Positions 35,136 to 45,072 of a stretch of 64,000 nt of DNA are shown piece after piece. The position numbers were made by a program, and so were the translations under genes. Under the pieces are notes generated by a model. It worked only from the letters and a program-made list of their open reading frames with translations, was not told the DNA's origin and made no database searches. How positions within the stretch are numbered: the first letter of the stretch is position 1; each line of letters opens with the position of its first letter. The stretch is taken from NCBI RefSeq assembly GCF_007752535.1, contig NZ_CP036426.1, forward strand, positions 8,432,001 through 8,496,000, written 5' to 3'. The DNA comes from Tautonia plasticadhaerens (GTDB lineage: Bacteria > Planctomycetota > Planctomycetia > Isosphaerales > Isosphaeraceae).

Positions 35136-37412
35136 ATGCACATCCCCGGCATTTCCCGAGGCGGCCGCCCGATCCGACGACGCCCCCGAGGCCGAAGGCC
35201 CTCCCCACTGTCGGCCGCTCCCGAGCGGCTGGAGCCGAGGGCCCTGATGGACTCGGCGTCCGGCCCGATCATCAGCGAGTTGCTCGCCTCCAACGCCGAG
35301 GGACTCAGAGACCAGGACGGCGACCGCTCCGACTGGGTCGAGATCCACAACCCGACCGCCTCGGCGGTCGACCTGGTGGGGTGGTCCCTGACCGACGACG
35401 AGGCCGAGCCGGGCAAGTGGGCCTTCCCGGGCGTGGTGCTGCCGCCGGGCGGGTTCCTCGTCGTCTTCGCCTCGGACAAGGACCGGGCGGACCCGGCCGG
35501 GGAGCTGCACGCGAACTTCAAGCTCGGGGCCGAGGGGGAATACCTCGGCCTCGTCCGGCCCGACGGGGTGGTGGCCGACGCCTACGCCCCGGGCTTCCCC
35601 GAGCAGGAGGCGGACCGCTCCTTCGGCGTCGCCTTCGGGCCGGGCGGCGCGGTCGCCTCGCCCCTCGATCGCCGGGCGTTCGCCCTGCCGACGCCCGGTG
35701 GCCCGAACCGGGAGGGCGAGCCCGGGGCCGTCGAGCCGGTCGTCGCCGGCGTGCCGAGGGGCTTCTACGACGCCCCCTTCCTGCTGACGCTCGGCTCGGC
35801 GACGGAGGGGGCCGAGATCCGGTTCACGATCGACGGCAGCACGCCGACGGCCGAGCACGGCTTTATCTACGCCGGCCCGCTGGTGGTCGACCGCACCATG
35901 GTGGTCCGGGCAGCGGCCTTCAAGGAGGGGGACAGCCCCGCCCCCCCGGGGGCCTGGACCTATCTCTTCCTGGACGACGTGCTGCGGCAGTCCCCCGACG
36001 GCCGGGCCCCGCTCGGCTGGCCGGAGACCTGGGGGGCGCACGTCGTCGACTACGGGATGGACCCGAGGATCGTCAACCACCCCCGGTTCGGCGGGGAGCG
36101 GCTGAAGGCCGCCCTGCGGTCGATCCCGACGATCTCCCTGTCGACCGACCTGCCCAACCTGTTCGACCCGGCCTCGGGCATCTACGCCAACTCCACCCAG
36201 GAGGGGAGGGAGTGGGAACGTCCGGTCTCGGCCGAGCTGATCAACCCCGACGGCTCGACGGGGTTCCAGATCAACGCCGGACTGCGGCTCCGGGGCACCT
36301 CCAGCGGGGTGATCACCAACCCGAAGCACTCGCTCCGACTGTTCTTCCGGTCCGAGTACGGCGCCCCGAGGCTGGAGTACCCGCTGTTCGGGCCCGAGGG
36401 GGCCGACTCCTTCGCCCGGGTCGACCTGAGGACCGACCAGAGCATCTCCTGGGGCTTCAAGGGCAACCCGAACGCCACCTTCGCCACCGAGGTCTTCGCC
36501 CGCGACACGATGCGGGACCTGGGCCAGCCCTACACCCGCAGCCGCTATTATCACCTCTACATCAACGGCCAGTACTGGGGCCTCTACCAGAGCGAGGAGC
36601 GCCCCGACGCCAACTTCGGCGCCACCTACTTCGGCGGCGACCCCGACGACTTCGACGTGATCCGCCCCGAGAACGGCGCCATGATCGGCGCGACCGACGG
36701 CGACCTCGGGGCCTGGTCCCGGCTCTGGCAGGCGGCCACCGCCCCCGGCGGCCTGGCCTCGGACGGGGCCTACTACCGGATCCAGGGGCGAAACCCCGAC
36801 GGCTCGCCCAACCCCGAGTTCGAGAACCTGGTCGACGTCGACAGCCTGATCGACTACATGCTCACGACCCTCTACATCGGGAACATCGACGGCCCGATCA
36901 GCCGGTTCAACGGCCAGTTCGCCATCAACAACTTCTACGTGATCCGGGACCGGACCGGCGACGACGGGTTCCGGTTCCTCATGCGGGACGCCGAGTTCTC
37001 GCTGCTCCGCCCGACCGAGAACGTCAACGGCCCGGTCCCGATCGGCTCGGAGTTCGCCACGTTCAACCCCCAGTACCTGCACCAGCAATTGCTGGCGAAC
37101 CCGACCTACCGGCAGAAGTTCGCCGATCGGGTCGATCAGACCTTCTTCGGCGACGGGCCGCTGACCCCCCGGGCCTCGATCGCCCGGTTCCGGGCCCGGG
37201 CCGACGCGATCGGCCCGGCGATCCTCGGCGAGTCGGCCCGTTGGGGTGACGCCCAGCGCCCCCGGGCCCCGCTGACGGAGCAGGACTGGCGCCGGGCCGT
37301 CGGCCGGGTCGTCCGGGGCTACCTGCCCGTCCGGACCCGGGTCGTCCTCAACCAGTTCCGGGCCCTCGGCCTGCTCCCCGGGCCGCGTCCCCCGCGCTTC
37401 CCCCGGGCGTAG
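35136..37412 (+). CDS. Surface protein: lamin-tail, chitobiase-like and CotH kinase-like domains
   Basis: The protein is 758 aa. After a basic N-terminus there is an APERLEPRALM motif, seen at the N-termini of many large planctomycete surface proteins. A lamin-tail domain follows (about 45-150, ISELLASNAEGLRDQDGDRSDWVEIHNP), then a chitobiase/beta-hexosaminidase C-terminal-like domain (about 205-265, IRFTIDGSTPTAEHG) and a CotH kinase-like region (about 330-640, with RLRGTSS, YYHLYINGQYWGLYQSEERPD and LMRDAEFSLL). CotH proteins phosphorylate spore-coat or secreted proteins in Bacillus; the role of exported planctomycete versions is unknown. It stands alone between arsM and a convergent ECF gene. 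Confidence 0.88.
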   Translation: MHIPGISRGGRPIRRRPRGRRPSPLSAAPERLEPRALMDSASGPIISELLASNAEGLRDQDGDRSDWVEIHNPTASAVDLVGWSLTDDEAEPGKWAFPGVVLPPGGFLVVFASDKDRADPAGELHANFKLGAEGEYLGLVRPDGVVADAYAPGFPEQEADRSFGVAFGPGGAVASPLDRRAFALPTPGGPNREGEPGAVEPVVAGVPRGFYDAPFLLTLGSATEGAEIRFTIDGSTPTAEHGFIYAGPLVVDRTMVVRAAAFKEGDSPAPPGAWTYLFLDDVLRQSPDGRAPLGWPETWGAHVVDYGMDPRIVNHPRFGGERLKAALRSIPTISLSTDLPNLFDPASGIYANSTQEGREWERPVSAELINPDGSTGFQINAGLRLRGTSSGVITNPKHSLRLFFRSEYGAPRLEYPLFGPEGADSFARVDLRTDQSISWGFKGNPNATFATEVFARDTMRDLGQPYTRSRYYHLYINGQYWGLYQSEERPDANFGATYFGGDPDDFDVIRPENGAMIGATDGDLGAWSRLWQAATAPGGLASDGAYYRIQGRNPDGSPNPEFENLVDVDSLIDYMLTTLYIGNIDGPISRFNGQFAINNFYVIRDRTGDDGFRFLMRDAEFSLLRPTENVNGPVPIGSEFATFNPQYLHQQLLANPTYRQKFADRVDQTFFGDGPLTPRASIARFRARADAIGPAILGESARWGDAQRPRAPLTEQDWRRAVGRVVRGYLPVRTRVVLNQFRALGLLPGPRPPRFPRA

Positions 37413-37462
37413 CGGGGGCCTGCCCCCCGATCGGCTCCGGACGTAGCGGGGGCCATCCCCCC
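37411..37462. repeat. Tandem GC hairpins after the CotH gene
   Basis: Two similar units (CGTAGCGGGGGCC followed by TGCCCCCC or ATCCCCCC) occur at about 37408-37428 and 37442-37461. Each can form a short G5/C5 stem. They sit between two convergent genes and may act as a bidirectional terminator, although no T-run is present. Confidence 0.5.
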
Positions 37463-37538
37463 GGCGACCGGGACTCGTCGAGGACCCGCCGACCGCGGCT
37501 CCGAGACGGTCCGCGGCCACTCCCCCCGGGCGCCTCGG

Positions 37539-39206
37539 TCAGCGATCCGAGGCGCGGAGGGCCTCCAGGACCGCGTCGAGCTTCCGCTCCAGGGCGTCGA
37601 TGCGGCGGTCCCGGGGATCGGTCGCCGAAAGGTCGACCGAGGTGCGGCGGGCGGCCGGGTCGAGGGGCGGGGGCTCGATGTTGAGCGACGGCGTGAGGCT
37701 CCCGGTCGACGGGACGGCGGGCACCTTGGGGCCGGAGAGGGCGTCTTTCATGGCCGAGAGGCGACCGATCGCCAGGTCGAGGGTCCGGGCCCGGACCTCC
37801 AGCCCTCGGATCGTCCCGCCGAGTTGCTCGACGAAGTCTTCGTGCTCGGCGAGCATTACTTGCTCCGCAGACTGGAGATCCCGCATCAGGGCCCCGTCGA
37901 TCTCGCCATCCGGGGGGGTCAACGTCGCGTCGGCGATCATCGCGTTGAGGGCGTCGCGTCGGCGCCTCAGCGTTGAGAACGCATGATGATATTTCGCCAA
38001 CGCAGTCGCGACCTGCGTCCGCTGTTCCTGCATCGCCCTGAGTTCCGCTTCGGTGGCCTCGATGGCGCCCGCGAGGATTTGGTCCACCTCCTGATCAATG
38101 CCCGGCACCGCCTCGAGGATCTGCTCGAGGTCGAAGCCTTCGGGGATCGTGTACGCCGAGAACGACTCGGGCTCCCAGATGAACTGGATGACGCCCGAAA
38201 CCTCGGCCGGGGGCAAGGCGGACCCATTGACGATCGGACCCGGATCGAGGGCGGGCGGCGCGACGGATGGGGCCTCGGCGGCCCGGGGAGGCTCGACGGC
38301 GGCGGGGATCGGGGCGGGATCATCTCCCTGGCGGGCGGAGACGGCACCGATCCCGACGGTGAGGGCCACGGCGGGGATGGCGACGAGCATCGTCTTGACG
38401 ATTGCGTTCCAGCGCATCGAAGTCAGCACTCCTTGGGAAAGGGAAACGACCCGGGCCGCGGCCGACCCGGCCAGGCCCGATGACCCGGCCGCGAACTCCA
38501 CCGCGAGCCGTGTCGTGGGGTCGATCAATGATCTCGGGACGGCGGCGATCGACCGGCGGGCGGCGATCGTCGCCGCGAGGGCCCCGACTGCGGCCGGGGC
38601 CAGCCCCCGGCGGGCGAGTCGGGTCCGGAGCAGGTCCCGGGCCCGGGCCAGGCGGCCCTTCACCGTGCCCACCGGCCAGCCGAGGAGGGCGGCGGCCTGC
38701 TCATGCGTCAGGCCTTCGAGGTAGCAGAGGACGACCGGGGCGCGATACGACTCCGGCAGCCGTCCGAGTTCCTCGTGCAGGACCGGGGCGAGGTCGTCGG
38801 GCGGCCGGTCGCAGGCCGAGGCGGGGACGGCGTCGGCCACCCGACGCTCCCGGACCCGACGCCGGGCGGCCGAGAGCCGGGCCTTGCGGGAGACCCGGCA
38901 GGCGACCCCGTGCAGCCAGGCGGCCACCGACCGGCGTCGGCCAATCGACCCGGCCCGTCGGGCGAGCACGAGGAAGGTTGCCTGGAAGGCGTCCTCGGCC
39001 TCGTGCCGGTCTCGCAGCTGGGCGAGGCAAGTGGCCAGGACCATCGGGCCGTGCCGATCGACCAGGGCGGAAAAGGCGTGCTCGGCCCCGGGGCCGTCGG
39101 CCTCGAGGAAGCGGTCGAGCAGATGGGCGTCCTCCAGGCCGCCGACCGCCCCGACCTCGAACAGCACCCGGAGGGGGCGAGCCACCCCCGATTGACCGCG
39201 AGCCAT
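37539..39206 (-). CDS. ECF sigma factor with C-terminal membrane and coiled-coil extension
   Basis: The protein is 555 aa. Sigma-2 contains [21 protein letters not shown] and sigma-4 contains [39 protein letters not shown]. Past about residue 230 comes one membrane helix ([19 protein letters not shown]), a Pro-rich linker and long heptad-like helices ([23 protein letters not shown], and [18 protein letters not shown] at the end). It shares architecture with the ECF protein at 12089, but the extensions differ. I chose the ATG at 39206 (GGGAGGATC upstream) over an in-frame ATG 15 codons earlier. Confidence 0.88.
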   Translation of the reverse strand: MARGQSGVARPLRVLFEVGAVGGLEDAHLLDRFLEADGPGAEHAFSALVDRHGPMVLATCLAQLRDRHEAEDAFQATFLVLARRAGSIGRRRSVAAWLHGVACRVSRKARLSAARRRVRERRVADAVPASACDRPPDDLAPVLHEELGRLPESYRAPVVLCYLEGLTHEQAAALLGWPVGTVKGRLARARDLLRTRLARRGLAPAAVGALAATIAARRSIAAVPRSLIDPTTRLAVEFAAGSSGLAGSAAARVVSLSQGVLTSMRWNAIVKTMLVAIPAVALTVGIGAVSARQGDDPAPIPAAVEPPRAAEAPSVAPPALDPGPIVNGSALPPAEVSGVIQFIWEPESFSAYTIPEGFDLEQILEAVPGIDQEVDQILAGAIEATEAELRAMQEQRTQVATALAKYHHAFSTLRRRRDALNAMIADATLTPPDGEIDGALMRDLQSAEQVMLAEHEDFVEQLGGTIRGLEVRARTLDLAIGRLSAMKDALSGPKVPAVPSTGSLTPSLNIEPPPLDPAARRTSVDLSATDPRDRRIDALERKLDAVLEALRASDR

Positions 39207-39376
39207 CCCGGATCCTCCCTGATGCAGGGTCTTCCAGCCCTTCCCGCTCACGTATCAAGTGCCCGAGGGCCGGCCCGACGATACGGATTTCCGCAGGCCG
39301 GCGGAAGAATCCCCCGCCCGACCCGGGGCCGCCCGGCCCAGGGCGGGGGGCCGGGACGTTCCCGCGTCGGCGAATT

Positions 39377-40354
39377 TCAGAACACCTTGCTGTAGGCCTT
39401 CGGGGCGGCGGGCCGGGATCGGGGGGAGGAGCATCGGAGTAGGCCGGCGACGTCGGCGGCGATGGAGCGGGCGAGGGTGTCGGTGGGCAGGTCGTTGCAG
39501 TCGAGGCCGAAGGGCTCCTCGATCTCCTCGGCCATCAGCTCCAGGCCGAGCAGGGCGAAGACGATCAGCATGACCAGCGGCACGGCGAGGTAGCCGTACT
39601 CGGGCACCAGGCCGACGGGCAGGATGGCGGCATAAGAGAGGATGAAGGACTTGATGAAGACGCTGTAGGAGAAGGGGATCGGCGTGCGTCGGATCCGGTC
39701 GCAGGCCCCGACCACGTCGAGCAGGCCGTGGGAGTGCGGCCGGGTGGCCAGCAGGTCGAAGCCGTCGAGGACGCCCCGGCGCCGGAGGTCCTGGAGCCGG
39801 GCGATGATCTCCCCGGCGACCAGCGTCGGGACGTGGGAAGGGGGCTCGGCCCGGGGGACGGGGCGGCCGTCGCCGCCCCGGAGGGGATCGGGGTCGTCGG
39901 GGTCGGTGGCGTGATCGGCCCGGAGGCGGTCGAGGATCGACGGGTCGACGGCGCCCCGGAGGTGGCCGCTGAGGGCGAGGGCGAAGTCGCCGAGCAGCCG
40001 GGCGAAGGCGGATCGGTCGTCGAGGGCCTCGGGGGGGAGCAGGGAATCGAGCTGCAACGCGAGGGTCCGGGAGTGGTTGACCAGCGTCCCCCACTGCTTG
40101 CGGCCCTCCCACCAGCGCTCGTAGGCGGTGTTGGTCCGGAAGACCATGATGATGCCCAGGATCACCCCCAGCAGCGAGAACGTGCCGGAGATCGACCGAC
40201 CGCCCTCCAGGTCGAACCGGAGGATCAGCGCCGTCAGGGCCGAGGCGTACAGGCCGACCAGCAACACGCCCCGGGCGATCCGGACGAGGGTCCAGCTCGA
40301 CCCGAGGTGGCGGATGTCTCGGAGCCAGTCTCGGTTCGGGTCGTAGGTGATCAT
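39377..40354 (-). CDS. Bestrophin-like chloride channel family protein
   Basis: The protein is 325 aa. It matches bacterial bestrophins (UPF0187): YDPNRDWLRDIRHLGSSWTL at the start, LGVILGIIMVFRTNTAYERWWEGRKQWG in the first membrane unit, and GLELMAEEIEEPFGLDCNDLPTDTLARSI near the C-terminus. These form pentameric anion or cation channels. An insert of about 60 residues rich in Asp/Pro/Arg (about 150-205) is unusual. I chose the ATG at 40354 because homology begins there; the longer frame would add 42 low-complexity residues. Confidence 0.9.
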   Translation of the reverse strand: MITYDPNRDWLRDIRHLGSSWTLVRIARGVLLVGLYASALTALILRFDLEGGRSISGTFSLLGVILGIIMVFRTNTAYERWWEGRKQWGTLVNHSRTLALQLDSLLPPEALDDRSAFARLLGDFALALSGHLRGAVDPSILDRLRADHATDPDDPDPLRGGDGRPVPRAEPPSHVPTLVAGEIIARLQDLRRRGVLDGFDLLATRPHSHGLLDVVGACDRIRRTPIPFSYSVFIKSFILSYAAILPVGLVPEYGYLAVPLVMLIVFALLGLELMAEEIEEPFGLDCNDLPTDTLARSIAADVAGLLRCSSPRSRPAAPKAYSKVF

Positions 40355-40454
40355 GGATGGGGCGGGCCCGGGGTGGCGGATGAGGGAGGGCGGATGCCGG
40401 GATCGCGACGAGGGACGTCCCCCGGTCATTCGCCGTCGGGCATCGGGCCCGCCG

Positions 40455-42203
40455 TCATCCGCCGGCCGATCCGGCGACACCGGCGGGTCGGAGGGGGGGG
40501 GCGGGGGGTCGGGACCGGAACTCGTCGAGGACCCGGTGGATGAACTGGACGGCGATGGAGCCCTCGCCGACGGCGGAGGCGACGCGCTTGACCGAGTCGG
40601 CCCGGATGTCGCCGACGGCGAAGATGCCCGGGCGGCTGGACTCCAGGATGTGGGGGGGGCGTTCCAGCGGCCAGCCGTCGTCGGGGCCGACGTGGCCGCC
40701 GACCCGGACGAATCCCTTGGCGTCGAGCGTCAGGCAGCCGGGCAGCCAGCCGCTGTTGGGCGCCGCGCCGATCATCAGGAAGACGTGGCGGATCGGCCGG
40801 GCCTCCTGCTCCCCGGTGTCCCGATGCCGCCAGGTGACCGACTCCAGGTGGCGGTCACCCCCGAGGCCCGAGATCTCGGTGCACGTCCGCAGGGTGATCC
40901 GGGCCGAGGCCTCGATCCGGCCGACGAGGTAGTCGGACATGCTGTCGGCCAGCCGGTGTCCCCTCACGAGCATGTGCACGTGTTTCGCATGATTCGACAG
41001 GAAGACCGCCGCCTGGCCGGCCGAGTTGCCGCCGCCGACCACCACCACCTCCTCGTCGGCGCAGAGGCGGCTCTCCAGCGAGGTGGCGGCGTAGTGGATG
41101 CCGACGCCTTCATACGAGCGGGCCTCGGGCAGATCCAGGCCCCGGTAGCGGGCGCCGCAGGCGATCACCACCGTCCGGGCCAGGGCGACGCCGCCGTCCT
41201 CCAGCAGGATGCGGTACGGGTGGACGTCGCAGTCGATGCCGACGACCGTCCGGGGCAGGACGATCTTGGCGCCGAACTTCATCGCCTGCACCTGGGCCCG
41301 GCCGGCGAGCGACTGGCCGGACAGGCCGGTCGGGAAGCCGAGGTAGTTCTCGATCTTGGAGCTGGTGCCCGCCTGGCCGCCGGGGGCCTCGGCCTCGATC
41401 ACCAGGGTCGAGAGCCCTTCCGACGCCGCGTAGACGGCCGCCGCCAGGCCCGAGGGGCCGGCGCCGACGACGGCCACGTCGTAGGAGCACCCCGGGTCGA
41501 ACCCCTCGGCCAGGCCGAGGCACTCGGCCAGCTCGGCGTTGCTCGGGTTGCGCAGGACCTCGTCGTCGGGGCAGAAGACGACCGGGCCGCAGCCGGGGGC
41601 CAGGCCGAGGCCGTCGAGGGCGGCCCGGGCGTGGTCGGAGGCGTCGGCGTCGAGCGACCGGACCGGGTAGCCGTTGCGGCGGAGGAAGCGCTCGATCCGC
41701 AGGCCGTCGGGGCAGAGCTGGGAGGCGATCAGGGTGACGGAGGCCTGCTCGTGGTCGATCAGCCCCTTGCGCCTCAGGATGAAGGCCCGCATGATCACGT
41801 CGCCGATGTCCGGCTCGGCCAGCAGCAGCTTGCGGAACTCGAGCCGGGGGATGCGGATCACCCGGCCGTCGGCCCCCATGCGGCCGTCGACGAGGATCTT
41901 GCGGTCGTTGAACAGGTCCAGCTCGCCGGTGAACTGCCGGTCGCCGTGGACGGTGACCACGTGGGGCCCGTCGCAGTCGTGGGCGAGGATCTCGATGCAG
42001 CCCTCCAGGACGATGAAGAAGTCGACCGACCGCTCCCCCCGGCGGAAGAGGGTCGTCCCCACCGGCGTCGGCTCGATGGAGCCGAACCGGGAGGCGCGGA
42101 GGATCTGGTCGGCGGAGAGCCTGGGGAAGATCTCCGCCCGGCGCTGATAGGCGTCGTTCAGGTCCGGCGGGGCCGCCTCCTCGGCGACGTCGGTTCGGTC
42201 CAT
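40455..42203 (-). CDS. Cyclic-nucleotide-binding domain fused to thioredoxin-reductase-like flavoprotein
   Basis: The protein is 582 aa. Residues about 25-140 form a cNMP-binding domain (TLFRRGERSVDFFIVLEGCIEIL). A thioredoxin-like linker follows (about 155-230), then a class II pyridine-nucleotide flavoprotein with FAD motif VVGAGPSGLAAAVYAA and NAD(P) motif VVVVGGGNSAGQAAVFL. The CxxC dithiol normally found between them is replaced (HYAATSLESRLC), so it cannot act as an ordinary thioredoxin reductase. It may be a ligand-gated NAD(P)H oxidase or diaphorase (inference). AGGAT lies upstream of the ATG. Confidence 0.9.
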   Translation of the reverse strand: MDRTDVAEEAAPPDLNDAYQRRAEIFPRLSADQILRASRFGSIEPTPVGTTLFRRGERSVDFFIVLEGCIEILAHDCDGPHVVTVHGDRQFTGELDLFNDRKILVDGRMGADGRVIRIPRLEFRKLLLAEPDIGDVIMRAFILRRKGLIDHEQASVTLIASQLCPDGLRIERFLRRNGYPVRSLDADASDHARAALDGLGLAPGCGPVVFCPDDEVLRNPSNAELAECLGLAEGFDPGCSYDVAVVGAGPSGLAAAVYAASEGLSTLVIEAEAPGGQAGTSSKIENYLGFPTGLSGQSLAGRAQVQAMKFGAKIVLPRTVVGIDCDVHPYRILLEDGGVALARTVVIACGARYRGLDLPEARSYEGVGIHYAATSLESRLCADEEVVVVGGGNSAGQAAVFLSNHAKHVHMLVRGHRLADSMSDYLVGRIEASARITLRTCTEISGLGGDRHLESVTWRHRDTGEQEARPIRHVFLMIGAAPNSGWLPGCLTLDAKGFVRVGGHVGPDDGWPLERPPHILESSRPGIFAVGDIRADSVKRVASAVGEGSIAVQFIHRVLDEFRSRPPAPPLRPAGVAGSAGG

Positions 42204-42587
42204 CGTCTGGGGATCCTGTCGGGGCCGGTCGGTCGTGGGAGTGGTCTCTCCTGGCCCCGACGATTATACCGCCCGCGACGGCCCGGCGACGCCGGCCCGC
42301 CCCGAGTCCCGTCCCCCTCATCGGGGCGAGATCGCGTCGACCGGTCGCCCATGGGCAGGCCGAGGACGCCCCGGCCGTCGCCGGACTCGGTGTCCCCGAC
42401 GAGCTGCGGCCGTCCCGCCTCTCGGGCCTCCCCATCGGCCTACGCCTCGATTCGGAGGGATGCCGACGACCGCGTCATGTTCACCGCGGTCGAGCGTGCT
42501 CTCGACGCGGTTCTCCGCCTCCCGGGTCGAAGGGATGCACTGGCCCTGCGTCCTGCCGGCCGGGATCGCCCCGTCCTCGCACGAGCA
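42204..42587. other. Intergenic region without a recognisable gene
   Basis: These 384 bp lie between the end of the glycosyltransferase gene and the start of the flavoprotein gene, both minus-strand. I see neither a convincing ORF nor a strong hairpin. The flavoprotein promoter should lie in the first 150 bp, where CGACGATTATACCG is the only AT-richer patch. Confidence 0.4.
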
Positions 42588-44183
42588 TCAAGGGGTTCCA
42601 CGAGGACGAGGGGCGTCCCCGTGCCGATCGGCCTCGGGCTCGACCCGGAAGAGCCGGTAGGCCCGGTCCCAGCGGTGGTCCGGCCCCCGGGCCAGTTCCT
42701 CGACCCGGCCGACCCGGCGGAGGCTCGGCAGGTCGCGCCCCCGGGCGATCACGGCGAAGGGATCGGGCGAGGGGGGGGCGTCGGCCAGGCGATCGGGGCC
42801 GTTGAACCACGAGGCGGGGCGGTCGAGGTAGAACAATCGGACGGCCAGGTCATGCGGCACCGGGCCGAAGGGGGTGGGGTAGGGCAATCGGTCCCAGGGG
42901 TCGGGGCCGTCCCAGGCGTAGAGCAAGAGGAGCGGGGCCTCGGGGGGGACCCGGCGGGCGGCCTCGAGGTACCAGGACCACTCCCGGCCCCGGTCCTCGA
43001 ACCGGGGGATGACGGCGACGTGGGCGACCGCCACCCCCACGCCGATCGCGCCGAACAGGCCGATCGCCCCCCGACGGATCCGGTCGCTCGACCACCCCCG
43101 ACGGCCTCGGAGCCGGTCCCCCAGGCGGGCCAGGCCGAGGGCCCCCCAGATCGACCAGGGGGGAAGGGCGTGGATCAGATAGTGATCATTCCGGACTGAG
43201 GCACATGCGAGTAATGCCGTGGGCACCACCGCCCAGGCCCAGAGAAGGCGGTCGGGGCCGGCCCGATCGGCCCGGGCCCGGCCGAAGGAGTTCCGGGCGC
43301 CGACGAGGGCGATGGGGGTCCAGGGGAGCATCTGGACGGACGGGGAGAGCAGGAAGCTCGGCAGGGGCTCGCCGGCGAACTGCCGGGGGTCGGTCGAGAT
43401 CCGGTCGGTGACGTGGCCGAGCCAGAGCCCGACCGCCTCCGGATGCCTCGACGCGATCACCATCGGCCAGGCCAGGGCGATCAGGCCCGACAGCAGCCAG
43501 CCCGGGGGCCAGGCCAGGCGCCGGAGGGCCCGGGCGTCCCGGTCCCAGGTCAGGACGGCGGCGATCGTCGCCGTCGCCAGGGCCGCGCCGAAGCCCACCC
43601 CCTTGGCCAGAGACGTGCCGCCGAGCAGCGCGAAGAACGCCCATCGCCAACGGCCCTCCTCGCCGTCGTCGGCCGACCGGAGGCGGTCGAACGCGCAGAT
43701 CGTCGAGGCGACGAGCAGGGCGAGGACCATGTCGGCGTCGGCCAGCCGGCCGCGGTGGATCGACCAGGAGGCGGTCAGCTGCACCGCCCCGGCCAGCAGC
43801 CCGATCCTTGGGCCGAACCTCCGGCCCGCCATCCCCGAGACCAGCATCGCCAGGCCGAAGGCCGACAGCGCGGACGGCAGGCGGCTGGTCGCCTCGTCGA
43901 CCCCGCCGGAGAGTCCGGAGAGCAGCGCCACCAGCCAGTGCGACAGCGGGGGCTTCTCCAGCCAGGGCCGGCCGCCGATCGTCGGCACCAGCCAGCCGGC
44001 CCCGGGCCCGGCCTCGAGCAGCTCCCGGGCCCCCTGGGCGACGATCGCCTCGTGGTAGCTCAGCCGACGGGCCCCCCCCAGGCCGACGCCCAGCACCAGC
44101 GCCGCCAGGAGCCCGAGCAGCCACCCCGAGGCCCCGGACCCGGCCGGATCCGGACCTCCCCCGATCGGCCCCGTCGTCGCCAT
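42588..44183 (-). CDS. ArnT/PMT-like membrane glycosyltransferase
   Basis: The protein is 531 aa with about 11-12 transmembrane helices. The first periplasmic loop has the GT-C pattern of the ArnT/PMT group (RRLSYHEAIVAQGARELLE with an acidic residue, then IGGRPWLEKPPLSHWLVALL). These enzymes transfer sugars from polyprenyl phosphate to lipid or protein acceptors. The C-terminal soluble part is Asp/Arg-rich. The acceptor cannot be inferred. The start follows GGAGGCG. No polyprenyl-phosphate sugar synthase is nearby. Confidence 0.88.
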   Translation of the reverse strand: MATTGPIGGGPDPAGSGASGWLLGLLAALVLGVGLGGARRLSYHEAIVAQGARELLEAGPGAGWLVPTIGGRPWLEKPPLSHWLVALLSGLSGGVDEATSRLPSALSAFGLAMLVSGMAGRRFGPRIGLLAGAVQLTASWSIHRGRLADADMVLALLVASTICAFDRLRSADDGEEGRWRWAFFALLGGTSLAKGVGFGAALATATIAAVLTWDRDARALRRLAWPPGWLLSGLIALAWPMVIASRHPEAVGLWLGHVTDRISTDPRQFAGEPLPSFLLSPSVQMLPWTPIALVGARNSFGRARADRAGPDRLLWAWAVVPTALLACASVRNDHYLIHALPPWSIWGALGLARLGDRLRGRRGWSSDRIRRGAIGLFGAIGVGVAVAHVAVIPRFEDRGREWSWYLEAARRVPPEAPLLLLYAWDGPDPWDRLPYPTPFGPVPHDLAVRLFYLDRPASWFNGPDRLADAPPSPDPFAVIARGRDLPSLRRVGRVEELARGPDHRWDRAYRLFRVEPEADRHGDAPRPRGTP

Positions 44184-44299
44184 CCGCGTCGCCTCCCCGA
44201 CCCGGCACCTCGCCTCGACCCGCTCATCCGACCGGGTTCGAGCCGTCAGCTTAGGAGATGACCCGGGTCCCGGGAAGGCGAGCCTGCCCGGCCCCGGCG

Positions 44300-44341
44300 G
44301 CTCCGCCCGTTACGCGTCGATCCTCGCGTAACGGGCGGAGC
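44300..44341. repeat. 17-bp perfect inverted repeat
   Basis: GCTCCGCCCGTTACGCG at 44300-44316 pairs perfectly with 44325-44341 around an 8-nt loop. It lies just upstream of the glycosyltransferase start, outside any gene. Confidence 0.8.
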
Positions 44342-44513
44342 GTACAGGACCTGGACGGTCGGCCCCAGGCCGGTGGCGGGGGGAGTCGAGCCCCGATCCT
44401 CCGGGTCGGCCACCCATCGCCCTCCCGGATCCTGCTCCCCCATGGCCCGATCGCGATCGACCCGGATCCCCCCTTGACCCGGGCCGGATCCCCCCTCGAC
44501 CCGTTGACATCCG

Positions 44514-44662
44514 CCGGGGGAAAACCCGTCGACGGCGCGTCGCGCCGGCGCGTATGGCGCCCTCACCGTCGACACCCCCATTCCCCTTCCCGATTCCCGA
44601 CACAATTCCCCCCCGGCCCGTGCCGGCGGGCGCGACGGCGCCGTCGACGGGTTTTCCCCCGG
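44514..44662. repeat. Long-range inverted repeat, 24-bp perfect arms
   Basis: The 24-bp arm at 44514-44537 (starting CCGGGGGAAAACCCGTCG) pairs perfectly with 44639-44662. Pairing continues inwards for about ten more bases with one bulge. About 100 bp separate the arms. It could extrude as a cruciform or mark the ends of a small element. Confidence 0.8.
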
Positions 44663-45072
44663 GGAGGGAGAACGTTCGGCCTACTCAAATTCCTGCCACA
44701 GAACGACTTGTGGGTGACCTTGTCGGAACGTGAACGGCGCGAGGCGGCCTCTCCGGAGAAGAAGAATATCTTTTCGTTACTCTACGTAATCAAAGACGGA
44801 AAGGTGCAGGTCATTCGTCAGCGTACAGTATCGGTATGGAGCGAACACGGGAAATCTATCCGCCAGGGGAGGCCTGGGCGGACGCGGTCGCACCCGGTCG
44901 TCCGGGACACGCTCGGTCGCATTGAGTTCGGGGGAGGCTCGCCCAGGCCGACCGGGGCGTCCCGGTCCGGCCCGGAGGCCGCCACGCGCCCAGGCCTCCC
45001 GGCCGAGGCCGCCGCGCCCCCGACGTCGGGGGGCGGGCCGGGTCGGGGCGGCGGGGTGAGAGCGGCGACGGG
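44663..45072. other. Non-coding region with an AT-richer island
   Basis: A stretch at about 44690-44865 is clearly less GC-rich than its surroundings. The plus frame encodes a protein-like string (SPEKKNIFSLLYVIKDG then VQVIRQRTVSVWSEH) but without a credible start or stop. It may be a remnant of a gene of foreign origin. No DnaA box of the TTATCCACA type was found, so I do not call an origin. The remainder is GC-rich and featureless. Confidence 0.45.

Noticed and set aside
40455-42203. Ordinary thioredoxin reductase (trxB)
   Set aside because: The active-site CxxC is missing and a cNMP-binding domain precedes the flavoprotein, so the gene symbol would mislead.
44663-45072. Protein-coding gene on the plus strand (KKNIFSLLYVIKDG region)
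   Set aside because: No credible start, ribosome binding site or stop close to the protein-like part; the open frame continues into random Pro/Arg-rich sequence.
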